From Bugula neritina (Eukaryota; Bryozoa; Gymnolaemata; Cheilostomatida; Bugulidae), in contig OZ037773.1 of the NCBI GenBank assembly GCA_964035545.1, positions 3,777,251-3,837,250 of the forward strand: a stretch of DNA of 60,000 nt, in the 5' to 3' direction. Of the stretch, positions 1-12,750 are shown one piece after another. Each line of letters begins with the position of its first letter. Positions within the stretch are counted from its first letter, which is position 1. The translations under genes and the position numbers were made by a program. The notes beneath the pieces were generated by a model. That model had not been told where the DNA came from and ran no database searches. It saw only the letters and a program-made list of their open reading frames with translations.

Positions 1-1360
1 GGTAAATTGCGTTTTATTGAAAGCGAGTGCGATTTAAAAATGAAAGCTTCATTTATCACGCATTACTGACGCTACAGTGGACACCTTTGCTACTTGTGAT
101 TTTAATTTTCGCATGCGAAAATACGCACAGTGTGGCCCTAGGCTTAATGTACCAATCTTACATGGTCTATTGATGACTATCTTCACTAGTAATGTGTTAT
201 TATTACTTGTGTTCTATTAATACTTGTGTTCTATTAATACTTGTGTTCTATTAATACTTGTGTTCTATTATTACTTGTGTTCTATTAATACTTGTGTTCT
301 ATTAATACTTGTGTTCTATTAATACTTGTGTTCTATTATTAACTATGTTTTATTTGTACGTACTAGTTTTCTATAATCAGCTGTATTCTAATAATCCAAG
401 TATTCTGTTAAAAAGCTGTATGCTACTCTGTCACAAATACATCATTTTCAGCAAATTTTGTGTCTATTTATGCCTCGTATTTCTTTTCATGAATACACTC
501 TTCCTTGGTAGGTAGCACCCCAGCATAATTATCATTTAGCATAATTTCTATATTTACAAATATGTATTCTCAGAAAAGCACAGCACTATAATTAGAAGAT
601 TAATCTTATAAACATGAAAATATAAAAGCTCCATTAAATAATGCACCAATCAAAACATCAAAATTATGTGATAATTTCTTTTCATGTTTGGTCAACTGAC
701 ACCTCAGTTGTTGACAGGCTGAATAAATAGTGTAGACTGAGTATAAATAGTGTAGACTAAATTAATCGCATAGACTGAGAATATATTGCAGCCTGAGTAG
801 GGCCAAATTTATTTCTTTTCCCAACCAAGCCAAATTCCTCGAATGCTTATTCTTGTTGCCGTGTGTCTTCTCTCCAGAGCGGCTGGCTGTGGTACAGTGT
901 GTCTTCTCTGTAATAGGGCTGGTTGCATAGCCACCCCTTTAGGAGGAACACAATATTTTGTAGAACAAGACCATAAAACTTTAATTATGCAACATCTTCA
1001 CAACACTTAAAATAGTACTTTCCTTGGAAGTGCTTGCTCTATAATCTACATCGTATATGAAAAGATAATATCAACAACATTCAACCCTCTATTCTAATGG
1101 AAATCAGACTCAATGATTACTATCATAATAGAGAGCTGAATATCAAAAGATCTCTCAAACTTGTTCGTGTCCCAAGAAATTACTTGAACGTGCAATCTTG
1201 TGAAAAATATCTAATAAAAAGTTTTATGTAAAGTATTAAACTATCTGTTCAGCCATTTGTTTTGTTTTATAATGCATGACTCAGTGTTTATGTCTTGAAG
1301 GGAAATGTAGAGTATTTTTTGGACCTTGCAAGCAGCTCGTTAGTTTTTCATTTTTACTTT
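1..1360. other. Non-coding flank, no gene recognised
   Basis: I see no exon-like reading frame with flanking splice sites here. The short open frame at 309-515 is AT-rich and resembles no family. The stretch holds a 17-bp tandem repeat near its left end and otherwise ordinary AT-rich DNA. The right part is expected to include the 3' untranslated region of the minus-strand gene that ends at 1,361. Confidence 0.6.
200..345. repeat. 17-bp tandem repeat, about 8 copies
   Basis: The unit tattaatacttgtgttc is repeated head to tail with very few changes (taat versus tatt in some copies). It lies in non-coding DNA and no function is apparent. Confidence 0.9.
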
Positions 1361-4300
1361 TCAATTTACTTTGTTCAAGATTTCAGGAAGTAATTCACCA
1401 ATACATGTGAAAACAGATATTTTTTCATGGTGAATAATTGACTTATCAGAAATTGTAATATACATGCCTTCAGTGTTTGGAGTTTTCTTCTTTCTATAAG
1501 CCAAGAGTATGAGTAATAGCAGTACAACCACTACAGCTATTCCAACTACCAAAACTATTGTTTTAGGAAAGCCTCCACTTTTCTCTTTGTTTATCTGTTC
1601 AAAAAGTAGCCATAATGTATTGTAACACATGAAACCCATTTACTAACAAGTATTTCACTGAGTGGCTGTATACTGAAAAACAAACATAGGCTGTCCAGTT
1701 GCCAGGGCTTGCCTGCAACATGGGTTTTCATGTAGTTTTACTGCACACACTTCTTGATGGAATGTTAACGTTTGTGATTTTGCCAGTGGAAAAATCTTTT
1801 GTGTAAAAGAAGATGTGTTTTTCAAGCAAGAATTCTAATAAATTTGTCTTTGAGTCATGTCTGTAACAAATAGACTCAGAACACTGAAACTAAACTCGAG
1901 TTTATAGTTAGGGTCAAGAATTCTCAAAGAAATGCAAATCACAGGCTATGAAAACAGTGGCTGGTATGCTCATTGGCAACCTAAACTTCTACATGTAAAC
2001 TGGAAACCAAAGCAACGGCACTGGTTACAAGTCTTCTTCTAGCCCCTGTGCTCCATCTGAATAAGTCCTTAGCCTGAGTTAACAAAAAACCATTCCATTA
2101 GGGGTTTTCCCACAGCTAGAGATGGTGACTATAAACTTGTGTAAGTTAGAAACTATTTGTTTAAATGAATGAGCCTACCACAGCCTGAATGTTGGTCACT
2201 TGCACAAAGCTGATTTTGGTGGCTTCAGCGAGTAACAGCAACTTCGGCGACAGCAACACGGGGAACTCCCTGTTGGCAGCAACATCTTCATCTATCTGAC
2301 CATCTCCATCGTTGTCTTCACCATCATACAGTTCCTCGTCAACCAACCAATCACAGTCATTGTTTTGATTATCATTGACTTGCAGTTGTTGTGTTTTGCA
2401 GTCAGAATCTGATAACACAGAGTATTACTCTATATACTACACAGAGTACTACTTGAAACTACACAGAGTATTACTTGAAACTACAGACATTGCCTCCCTA
2501 TTGCTTCATATTATGTGAATATATTTTTCATATTATGTTATGAAAAAGTTGCATGGAATAAAGCCACAACCATAAGGTAATGCAAACAGCAACCACAAGT
2601 TCATTAGTATAGGTGTTTTTACAAATTCATTTAAAGCAATGATAACACCTTAACAGAGTACATACTTGGTATTACACAGAGTACTGCTCGATACTACACA
2701 GAGTGTTACAATTTTAACTTCAGACACCTTAAACTTTGTGAACATTTTATCTAGTTTAATGTATTAGTGTAGCTTGTGGTACTAGACATAGATTAAGTAC
2801 CAGTTAAGGTGAGTCTGAAGCCTCCCGGGTAACCATAAGATTCACCAGACTTTAGTCCATAGATGACAACTCCAAATGTAACTGTAGGGTTGTCATGCTT
2901 CAATAAATACACGCCACTTGTCACTGACAGTACGATGTGTGCGTACTTTATTCCTAAGATACAAATATTACATTGTTTATCATACGACTAATCAGAGGTT
3001 TAGAAACAGATGGTTGAGAAATGCAGCTTCTAGAAGGTTCTAATAGCAGAACATTACTATGGTTTCACACTATCAATTGAGCTGTAAAAACAAAATACAA
3101 GTATGTAACTTAATTTGCCTCTTAAATTTAAAGCCTAGAATTAGATTAAAGAAATATATTATAAAGAAGAAATTGAAACAGTAAGAGAGAAGGGTTTTAT
3201 TATACATGATATATTGTAAATAACTGTTGATAATAGCAGTTTACATTCTCAATGAGAATGAGATCATTTTTGCATATTTTATAATAATAATATATAATTA
3301 CAATTTAATAATAATAGGAGCAGCCATGGTCCAAGTCTAAGGGTTAGAGCGTTTGGTTAGTGAACATGTTTGGTTCGTGAACACGCAGTCATAGGTTCGA
3401 ACCCCGAAAAATGCCATTGGTGATGTTGGAAAGAGCATCCAGTCATAATTTCTTATGTACCTCATTTAAATAAGTCTTTAGCCCGATCTAACAAAACTAC
3501 TTTCATCGGGGGTTTCTCACAGGGATAGCAACTATAAACTTGTGTCAGTTTTTTTTCCGCTACCCGATCGCAAACAAGACAAAGCCGAGATAGATGAGAA
3601 TAGGTGAGAATATAATGATAATAATGAATTAATTGTTTACTTCAAAAATTATTCTTGGTTACCTGGGATATTGTAGTGTTTTATTATCTGTATTGCTTCA
3701 GTTTTTTGGGTTACAGAATCATTGTGAGTTTGAGCAAACAGATGTTGGCCATTCACCTAAAATACAGCATTGTCAAGAGTTAGCTGCCCACGGTGGATGG
3801 GTAGTAGCTCTTAAAACACATTTAGACTGGAAATAAGATATCATTGAGCTCTAATAATATCATCACATATTATTAGGCACTTGATCTGTTATAGGTGAAT
3901 TCGGCTGTTGTGTTTTAAACTCCAATAACCTAATGCATAACTTTCTACTTTGGTGTGTAAAGAAAAAGTTTCAACCATTAGAGCCTAACTTGCAACATTT
4001 CATAGATTTTTTACTGACTTATCCACAAATGAGTCTTTTTTACTTTTCTCTCTGCTTAGTTTATTTAAAAATTAAATTTAATAGATTTTTTTCAAATTTC
4101 AAATGATGTTTTCTATGGGAGGTGCTACTTGGAAGGTCTGCCGGTATCTCTCAATCTAGAATCTGACATAAAACCAGCTGCCAACAAAACTTTAAACAGA
4201 GTTGTACACAAGTGCTACTATTTAAACATGTCTGGGCTTGCCCGATGATTGCTTGCATGCCCAGACATGTTTAAATAGCATTTCATTAGCATTAAATTTT

Positions 4301-7300
4301 AAGCATTTGAGCAATAGATTAATTACGCTTGCATATTATGTAACTATCATATCAATATTTATGCTTGATGTTACCCAAAACATATATATTAGTAAAACTG
4401 CAAGCTATATTCCCAACTTGATAAGACAAATCAAAAAACTGTCTCTAGTATAACTGTTGCTAGAAGCTGACCTGAATGCCAGACGTCGCGTTCTTGTGTA
4501 CTAGTATTGAGATGAAGTGGTCAAACTCCCCAAACTGACTCTCCACTTGTATTGAGGATACGGTGTAAGCAGAGTCAAACTGTATCACAGCTGGGACTAG
4601 GCACATGAACGGGTCTCCATATCTCACAGTCCTGGAGGCTGAAACATTACGTGAAGCTGCATCTTCATTCATTCAATTTAAATATACTTCAGATACACCC
4701 TTCCAGACTAGACATGTGAAGATACTAACTTATTTAGTAACCGCGAGTTTCAATTAGTATAGTCATTATTTGAAATATAGGACATCTTATATTTTATGAG
4801 TAGGCAATTTCCTTTGTGACAATTTATCTCTGAAAATTTTATTTTTGCTCTAGATATGAAGATTTTGTTTTATTCTAACATTTCCACAGCCTCACAACAT
4901 GCAACATGGTTTAGCCATTAAAATATTTTGAGTTTCGTTTAAAATTTTAATAATTTTTGCTTGCGATTTTGTGTTTGAATGTTATGTGCTTTATTATATA
5001 GAAATTTTTTATGGTAGATTCAAAATATTGTTCGAAATCAATTTTTCCAAGAGATATTAAGCTCAAATTTTGACACCTACAAAACATTGATTGTGTTGGA
5101 GAAGTTGCTCAACATTGTCAAATCAAATTATTAAGTAAAGCTAGTAGACATGCCTTTCAAATAGGTTCTCTGAGTTTGCTAAGAATGCATGCTATTTTGA
5201 GGGTTCTAGAAGTTGTCTTCTTTTTCCAGCTTTTCTAAGTAAAAATATTGTCAACTTACACTCTAACCCAAACAATTTATTTCAATATAACTAATAAAAC
5301 AAATGATGTCACAACTCTACCTGACTTAGCATACTGGGCTAAAAGAATTGGTCTAGAACAATCCACAGTGGCATAGGCAGTTGAGGAGATGTTTTCAATA
5401 TGAACTTGACCTTTATTCAAGGTCACCATATGCTGTGTCTTGTTTTCAGTTTTCAAATATGTTATAACACAGATTGTCTCATCCTTCGCCCCTACAATTG
5501 TTCCAATAAAACTATTAGTTTTTGTTAAATATGATTGGAAATTCTGAAATCCTTATTAGTTAAGTCTTGGCATCAGTAATGAATGGTTTTACACTTTTAA
5601 AATTCAAGTGTAAAAGCTGATATTTATTATTACCATTAATTACTGCATAGCGTTTTTTATTAGTGAACTCAATGCACTACTAAATAAGAATAGTACTAAA
5701 CATTATTAAATACATGTAATAATAAATCAATTATAACCCAACCTAATGAATGGAAGTTAAATACTGTTTGACCTGCTGATTACGTATATTTACAAGCAAG
5801 CTTGTGCTTATTTATGTACAATATTAACATACAAATTGGAATATCAATTTATACTTACTGTATTTACTGTAATTACGCATATATCTACTTATTTTATTTA
5901 CACACTTTTTTATCAGTTATAATAATGATTAGTTAGAAGTGGTATTGGAAGTCAATTCTAAATTTTGATTTGGTTTGAAGTTTTGAGTTTAGAAGTCATT
6001 GAGTAATTCCAGGCTGAAACATCCCCAGTATTACCTATCAATCTGTAAATGTCTCCTGTAGCTCGTTTAAATATTGGTGCAACAATGAATGTTCTCCCCA
6101 GTCTACTTATGGGTGGCAACATTTCAATCATGTGATCTCCAGTGGCGCCATCTATAAAACCTCTTTTGTTTCCAGATGCCACAGCCACAGGGCAATCGCT
6201 TTTTACCTTCCAAAACATTATTGTAACGATTAATTGTCAGAAATTTTGCCACATAAGAGCCTAAAGTGCAGGAGTATAAAATGTTACAGACTTCTTATAA
6301 ATTTTAAAACTATCATAGTAAAAATAGTCTCTCTAAACAGCATAAAGTTCAAGGCACCTTCGAAAGGAGAGAATTTTGGTTAAAGATCAAGACCTAGTGT
6401 AATCCTTTCAGAAAAGTAGTGTTTTTAAATTAAAAACAAATATAGCTTATCAAAAAGAATTGACATTCAACGACATATTGAAAAAGCTCTGTAATATATG
6501 ACCAAGTAAATTACAGTCCCAAGTAGAGAATAGAAGAATCAGTTGTCAGATGGTAACCTGGATGTATGACAGTGATCTCTACTCACAACAGTGCCGGACA
6601 AGTCAATGTCCGAGAGCAGAGAGTAGGTGAGGAATTGAGTCAGGTTGACTGTGAGACTCTTGGATCTGTTCCATACCCCGTCAACCGGGTTGTAGTATCC
6701 ACTCAAAGCAGGAAACTCAAACTCGACACTCGTCTGTCTTCCGGAACAGGTCGCTGTTACCACTTGATTTTGTTATAAAAAATAGCAACATTGCAATATA
6801 CATCTTTGGTATATGCTCTATAGTTGAGTAATTCCAACAAAATGTGGATCATTACACAAAATCTATGTTACACGGTACACGGATATTGTTTTAGGTTAAC
6901 TGGGTGGCTCACTTTTTCACTCACCAATCGGAGAGAAAGGTAGCAAATAACTGACCAATCAGAAATGTGGCAACATGCAAGTGACCAATCAGAGATATAG
7001 TAGCATGTAACTTACCAATCAGAGAAGTAGCTTGAAGGCTAAAGAAAGTGTGGGCAGAAGCTGGTACAACATATTCCATTCCAAGGACATCTTTAGGTAA
7101 AGCAATCATGGCTTCAGTACTAAATCTTTATTAAAAAGATAAAATCAAAGCTATATCACGTATAAGAAATTCATATTTTAGCTAAATGTATATGAGATGC
7201 TTAAATATTATTTTATTCTGATAGGATCTGACTAAAAAGGAAATGAATTTAAATATTGATCGATTTATTACATATCACAGACATGAAAACATGATGCGAA

Positions 7301-10300
7301 ATTTAGTGTAAATGCTGGCTTTAATAAGTAGACATGAATAAAAGTGGAAAAAGTCAGAATTCTGTTGGATTATTTAAAATAAAAGATCATTTAAAGTGTA
7401 AGCATAGTTGATTAAAGAAAACATATCCGGTTTTTATGAAGTTACAGAATCTCCCTGCCACCAGGTTTATCACATGACATCACAGAGTTGACACAACATT
7501 AGTCTCTATGGTTACATACTAGAATAAACAAATGAATTGATTGGTTGAAGCTTACAAGGCGTTGGAAAATCCGTAAACAGCAACTTCCTGTTGGGCAACT
7601 AAATGTATGCTTTTCTTATCTACAGACACAACATTGTCGTCTTCAAGTATCTTTATAATGACATCTGGAGGAGCATCCACCATCGTGCCTTCTGGTTTTA
7701 CTTCTACCTAAACATAAAATATACAGTCATATACTTCAGCTGTGGTCCTTTACTATTAATGGTGATGAAATGCCACAGATTATTCACTTTCACACTGAAA
7801 CGCTATTTTTTTAAAACTGGAGTATATTTGTTGGTTTATAAGGTTTGGTACTGAATTGTTACTATTTTATGAACTTCTTTGTTAGTACAGCCTTTCTCAC
7901 TAACCTATATTCCATAACACATATTATTAGCCGTACCCAATTGTAGTTGCTAGTATACACTTAATATTTTATGTCACCTAAGCTTGAAAGTAGGCTGCAT
8001 GCGGATTTTTGTTTACTTCAAGTTCAAAAATAAAATTATTTTATAGTCAGACAACTCCCTAATTATTGTTAAACAATGAAGTAGAACAGCATGCACATGA
8101 GTTGTTCTCTCTACTTGGAATGGCCAGCTGTAGATGAAAAAGTTCACTTTGGTCACATGATGTGGTAATTTGCTTGTATTTTTCAACTTAAGCACTTGTA
8201 TTGAGTAGGCAATTCATAAAACCAAGTTTTATCTGGAATATTTGAGCTAACATTTGGAGAGGATTGGATTTGTACCATAAGCTTTACAAAGTAAAGTGAT
8301 GGCAGCTGTATCTCAATAGTATTTAACTTCTTTGTGTTTTGTGAGTCACTTACTGAGGTCATGTGATATCAAATCTGTGGGTCTTGGTATCATACGCCCG
8401 ACTCCCATATCAAATTGTATAGTAATGAATCAGAGCTATTTTACTAAAACCACAATCTTGAGTCAGAAGTCATACTCCAGGTTGGTGAGAGAATATTTAA
8501 TTTCAAGATTCTTAATTTAATTAAGTATTACATAATATTTTGTTGTGGTTAATTCTTTAATTTTTGGAGGAGCTTTAATAGAGTCACAAGGTCTGGGAAT
8601 GTTTACAAATGTTTAGAAATGCTTTGGAAACTGGATAGGCTCATGTAGTCCTAACAAAAACATTGTTTCATAAGTACACATCACTCAGTATTTATTACAC
8701 AGGATCATGTACTCCTCAGATGTGTAAATAAAGAGGGTTACACTAAAGGGATTTCACTAAAAGGTGCTGCTATATAGATTTAATAGTTGAACACTTGGTT
8801 TGACATGTATTCCCATATGTAAGTTATACACGCTATTGACAAATCTATGATATTTCCAAATTTTACAAGACCTGGTGAAGTTTTGTTCTACATTAGCAAT
8901 AACAACCTTGAATACCCAAGACTCTTATAGACTATTGAGTGGCCAACATTCTGACTAGCTATAATATATTCTGCTTATCAATTTATATCAAGCAAACCAG
9001 CTAATTTGTTAATTATTTTATATTGTTTATCAGCGCTGTTTTGCAGTGGTGAAGCTAGTTTAATATACCTGAACATCCACTGTAATATACCTGAATAGCT
9101 ACTGTAATATACCTGAATAGCTAAAGTAATATACCTGAACAGCTGTATTATGGAATGATACATGGGCCCAAAGTTATAAAATTACAGAAAATTACACCAA
9201 CATACAATAAATAACACATATATAACTTTTGTTGTCTGAAACATTAAAAATGAATTGAAAACTTGTGCCAAAATGTTTAACATTTAACAAAAAGCAGTTA
9301 TAAATATAACAAAGTTCAAAGTCTTTACCAGATAGCACTGGTTCTCAAAGTGAAACTTTCATTCAGTTAATTTGCGGGAAGATTTTTCAGTTAGATAAGA
9401 GCTAGTTCTGTGACAAAAGAAATAAGTATGCTGTGAGTTTATCGCACATGTTTGAGTTAATGATTGTCTTTCAAAAGAATAATACTTTTCTGCAGAATAC
9501 ATTTTTACAATTTGGAGAGTTTGTACTTCTTCAGCTTCTAGTAACAAAAAGCAATGTCAAACGGCAAAATATACTTATAGAGTGAATAATGCTTTTCAAC
9601 ATTTCTACTTAATAATTAAGAACTTATTAGGATCTTGGGTTATTTGCATAACTTAACATTGCAGAACTGTGTTCATTCCATTTTTTGCGTCCTTCTTACG
9701 AGAGTCTAACCGCAAAACTCTAGCTATCAGCACCTTACACATTGCGCAGTCAATGTGACAAGAAGAGTTGTCTGCCCAACAATATGTCACAGGCTTATTG
9801 ATACCCTGACACAAGCAGAGGACCCTATTCTGTTTTTTACAACCAACTGCCAAAATTGTGTTCTCATTGACATGAAATTTTTTTAGTTTACACTGCGTGC
9901 ATCATACAAATACATACAGTATAAAACTATCTTGGTTGCATGTAAAATTTACCCAGAACATATGTTATGCATGACATGTACATTGTAGGTGCAAAAAGCC
10001 TACCTGCAGGCATATAATGTATAAGTATATAATAAGACTTACCTGCACAGTTTCTGATCTGCTGCCTAAATAGTAAGTGATTGTGCAGTTGACAGAAGTG
10101 TTGGTGTTGTACGGTACAATCAGCATCACAGGTTGGGGGGTGGGTCGGTTGTCCCCAAATGTAAATATAAACTCTCTGCAAAGAGAAGCAAATGACTATG
10201 TCAAAAACACAGACATGCAAATACTTTTCAAACATAATGTGTCCAAATTATGAAGTCATAATTGAGTATCAATTTCAAGCATGCTGTGATCGTTATAAAG

Positions 10301-10884
10301 AGGTGAAAGAAAAGCTTGCTTACAAGCCACTATTGGTGGCTATTTTTACTCTTTTTCTTTACAAGACAAATAGTTTTGGTAAAATTATGTGCTTAGACTA
10401 CGAACTGATGTGTTATATGCAGTTCCATAACTCTATGAGCTATAGCTATGAGCTATAACGAGTCTTATAGTTCTACATGCTACAACCATGGGCTATAACT
10501 ATGTGCTATAGTTTTATGTGCTATAACTATGTGCTATAGTTCTATGTGCTATAACCCATATATTCCATGACTCCATAACTTCAAATGCTTGTAACTACAT
10601 TAAAAATTCTCCTGCTATTAAAAAGGATCATGTTTAAATCTCAATCAAACCATAATTTACAACATGGAATGCAAATCTTGCAGTAATCAACCAAATAACA
10701 TATTTCTTTTCGAAGTAATATTTAGAGAGAGTTATTCTACCTTTATGTGACTCATGTTTACCATGACTCACCTGCCTGCATAGTTGGGAGCTTCTAGTCT
10801 GGGGTACATCTCACTGAACACGTTGGTAGTGTGAGCGAACAGAACCACACAAATGATCTCTAACGCAGATTGTAAGAATGTCAT
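1361..10884 (-). CDS. Membrane-anchored IgGFc-binding-domain protein
   Basis: Twelve coding exons with consistent phases give 632 residues: 10884-10772, 10175-10043, 7707-7556, 7119-7016, 6762-6587, 6206-6035, 5491-5321, 4638-4472, 3756-3663, 2953-2801, 2408-2179, 1594-1361. The protein starts with a hydrophobic signal-like segment (MTFLQSALEIICVVLFAHTT). Residues of about 40-478 match the IgGFc-binding N-terminal domain, seen in VAVYGFSN, ALPKDVLGMEYVVP and the closing SGESYGYPGGF. Exon 11 adds an acidic DNDGDGQIDED segment of the calcium-binding kind often found next to this domain. Exon 12 carries a membrane span (about residues 567-586) followed by RKKK and a short tail with the YITI motif. 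The family includes FCGBP and many invertebrate secreted or surface proteins, often mucus- or immunity-related; the ligand here is unknown. Exon 9 is the least certain exon. Confidence 0.85.
2040..2157 (+). mobile_element. SINE 3'-end fragment
   Basis: This stretch matches the 3' part of the SINE at 3,317-3,556: ataagtc, then taacaaaa, a ggggttt-ctcacag-type segment, and the shared end actataaacttgtgt. Only the tail half is present. It lies in the last intron of the IgGFc-domain gene. Confidence 0.7.
3317..3556 (+). mobile_element. tRNA-derived SINE
   Basis: The head carries a polymerase III A-box-like segment (taagggttagagc) and a perfect B-box core (ggttcgaacc, near 3,393). A central region cattggtgatgtt ... 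agagcatccagtcat follows, then a tail ending actataaacttgtgtcag. The same head and centre appear inverted at 32,911-33,063, and the tail appears alone at 2,040-2,157, which defines a family. It lies in an intron of the IgGFc-domain gene. Confidence 0.85.
6920..7040 (-). repeat. Intronic array copying a 5' splice site (about 4 copies)
   Basis: On the minus strand the end of exon 4 (tctctgattg, then gtaagt) is followed by about three diverged copies of the same junction: tctgattggtcactt, tctgattggtcagtt and ccgattggtgagtg. Spacing is about 33-36 bp. The functional donor is the first copy, at 7,016. See the finding on splice-site minisatellites. Confidence 0.8.
9059..9145. repeat. 22-bp intronic tandem repeat, 4 copies
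   Basis: The unit is about taatatacctgaatagctac. On the minus strand each copy reads ttcaggtatatta, which contains a CAG-GT junction, but no nearby exon carries it. It is in intron 2 of the IgGFc-domain gene. Confidence 0.75.
10430..10560. repeat. Degenerate tandem repeat based on gctataactatgtgctatag
   Basis: About five imperfect copies of an AT-rich, partly self-complementary unit lie in intron 1 of the IgGFc-domain gene. No function is visible. Confidence 0.75.
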
Positions 10885-12750
10885 GTTTAAAATCTCCAGA
10901 ATTCAGAAGAGATACTAATGTTGGTCAAGAGTGAACAGCTACAAAGTATTTAACCTACAAAATTACTTTTAATATTAAGTGATTTTATATTTCTACTGCT
11001 CATAGATTAAAAAAAACTTTTTTTATGAAAGTATATTTCAGTTTTTTTATTTACATGGAAAATTTGTAACATTAATGGCCTATAGGAATTATTAAACTTA
11101 TTAAATGAGTCACACAACAGCCTATAATATTATTTACTCACCCAATTTCATGCAAGCACCACCCTTATTTCCAGTGTACTTTTGCATGCATACCTACTGT
11201 GTTTATATTTATAGCAGATTACACTACATTCTGGTTAAATAGTGGCACACCAGTTTGCATTCTGATTGGATAGTAGCACACCATTCTGCATTCTGATTGG
11301 ATAGTAGCATAACATTCTGCATTCTGATTGCATAACAACCTGCAGGCTGCAGTACATCATGAATTCGCAGCTCAAGATGTTGGTTGCCCAGCACATGTTT
11401 TTGTTCTGACTGGTAAAAAAAGATGCACAAAAAAAGTTGGCAATTTGTAACTGTATAAGCTAATGGAGATATCATTTGTCTAGATCTATTACCAGTTGAT
11501 GAGCTGGTGTAGCAGAACTTGGCTAAGGTTTTGTTGCCTTACCACTAACTGTGTATATTATGCACTATTAGTACTATTATCACCAATATATACTATTAGT
11601 ACTATTACCATCAATATATACTATTAGTACTATTACCATCAACTGTGTATATATTATATGTACTATATTACCATCAACTGTGTGTATATTATATATAATA
11701 TATTACCATCAACTGTGTATATATTATATGTATATTGCTACCAACTGTGTATCTATGTACTATTATTCAGTACCATTACCACAAATTGTGTATACATAAT
11801 ATATGTTCTAATTATCACTACTACTAACAACCATGTGTATATATGCACTATTATTAAAAAAAGACTGATAACGAAATGGAGTGAATCTTTCTGATAAAAT
11901 ATCAGCTTGCATTGTTTAGAGTTCACACAGAAGGAAAAATGAATATTTTACAAGAGTTTAGTGTGCTAGTTTGACTCACTAAAAATCTCGACTCAAGACT
12001 TAATGGCGCCGAATAGATTACGTCTGATTGGTAGTTCATGGTTTAAACTGGGTGGGGAATGTTAGAGCTTTGCTAAGTAGGATGAGCAATTGGAAATTCC
12101 AAGTTTTACAACACAAAGCCTTTTAAAACCTACACATGACTGAAAAAGCAGCTATAATTCCAATGTTGATGACAAATTCAGAACACAACTTGACATATTA
12201 AATTATTTTATATTGAAATCAATAAGTAGTATATGGTATTTGATATAGACGTCAGAGATTTGTATTTCGTAGAGTGTATATACAGTGTATATGATAAGGT
12301 AAATGACTACAGCTGCTGTATAGCATACATATAAAGAATTATACTGTTACAAAGATATAATTTGATTTATAAAATCGATATCATAAAAAAACCAATTTTG
12401 ACAAAACAAGAGCCTAGAAACAAATAAAAGTTAATTGCATATAAATTATTACGTGTCTGTCATGCTGAAAAATCACCAAAGAAAATATTAATTGTCCTGG
12501 AATGTTAACATGTCTCAAAAAATTTGAATATAAAAAAACTCAAGAAATCTAAAAGCTGTAAAATACCACAATTGCTGACAGCTTGTAAACTCAAACCTAA
12601 CGCAGAGATCGCTTAAAACGAAATGTAGTTGATTGAAGGAAATGTTGAAAATATAATTTTAAATTTGGTATGCAAAATAGAATCCCTCGGTGAACTTGCA
12701 GCAAGCACAGAAAAGTTGCCACAAGACGGAGTAAACGTCTGACACAGGAT
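10885..12750. other. Spacer between two minus-strand genes
   Basis: This lies between the bark stop codon (12,751) and the first codon of the IgGFc-domain gene (10,884). It should hold the bark 3' untranslated region and the promoter of the downstream gene. It contains a roughly 29-bp repeat (cattctgcattctgattgga, 11,230-11,335) and a degenerate repeat of accatcaactgtgtatata (11,560-11,850). No coding exon was recognised. Confidence 0.6.

Noticed and set aside
9653-9853. Cys-rich minus-strand open frame in intron 2 of the IgGFc-domain gene
   Set aside because: It does not match the family at this position, and the flanking exons 2 and 3 already join in phase with continuous family sequence.
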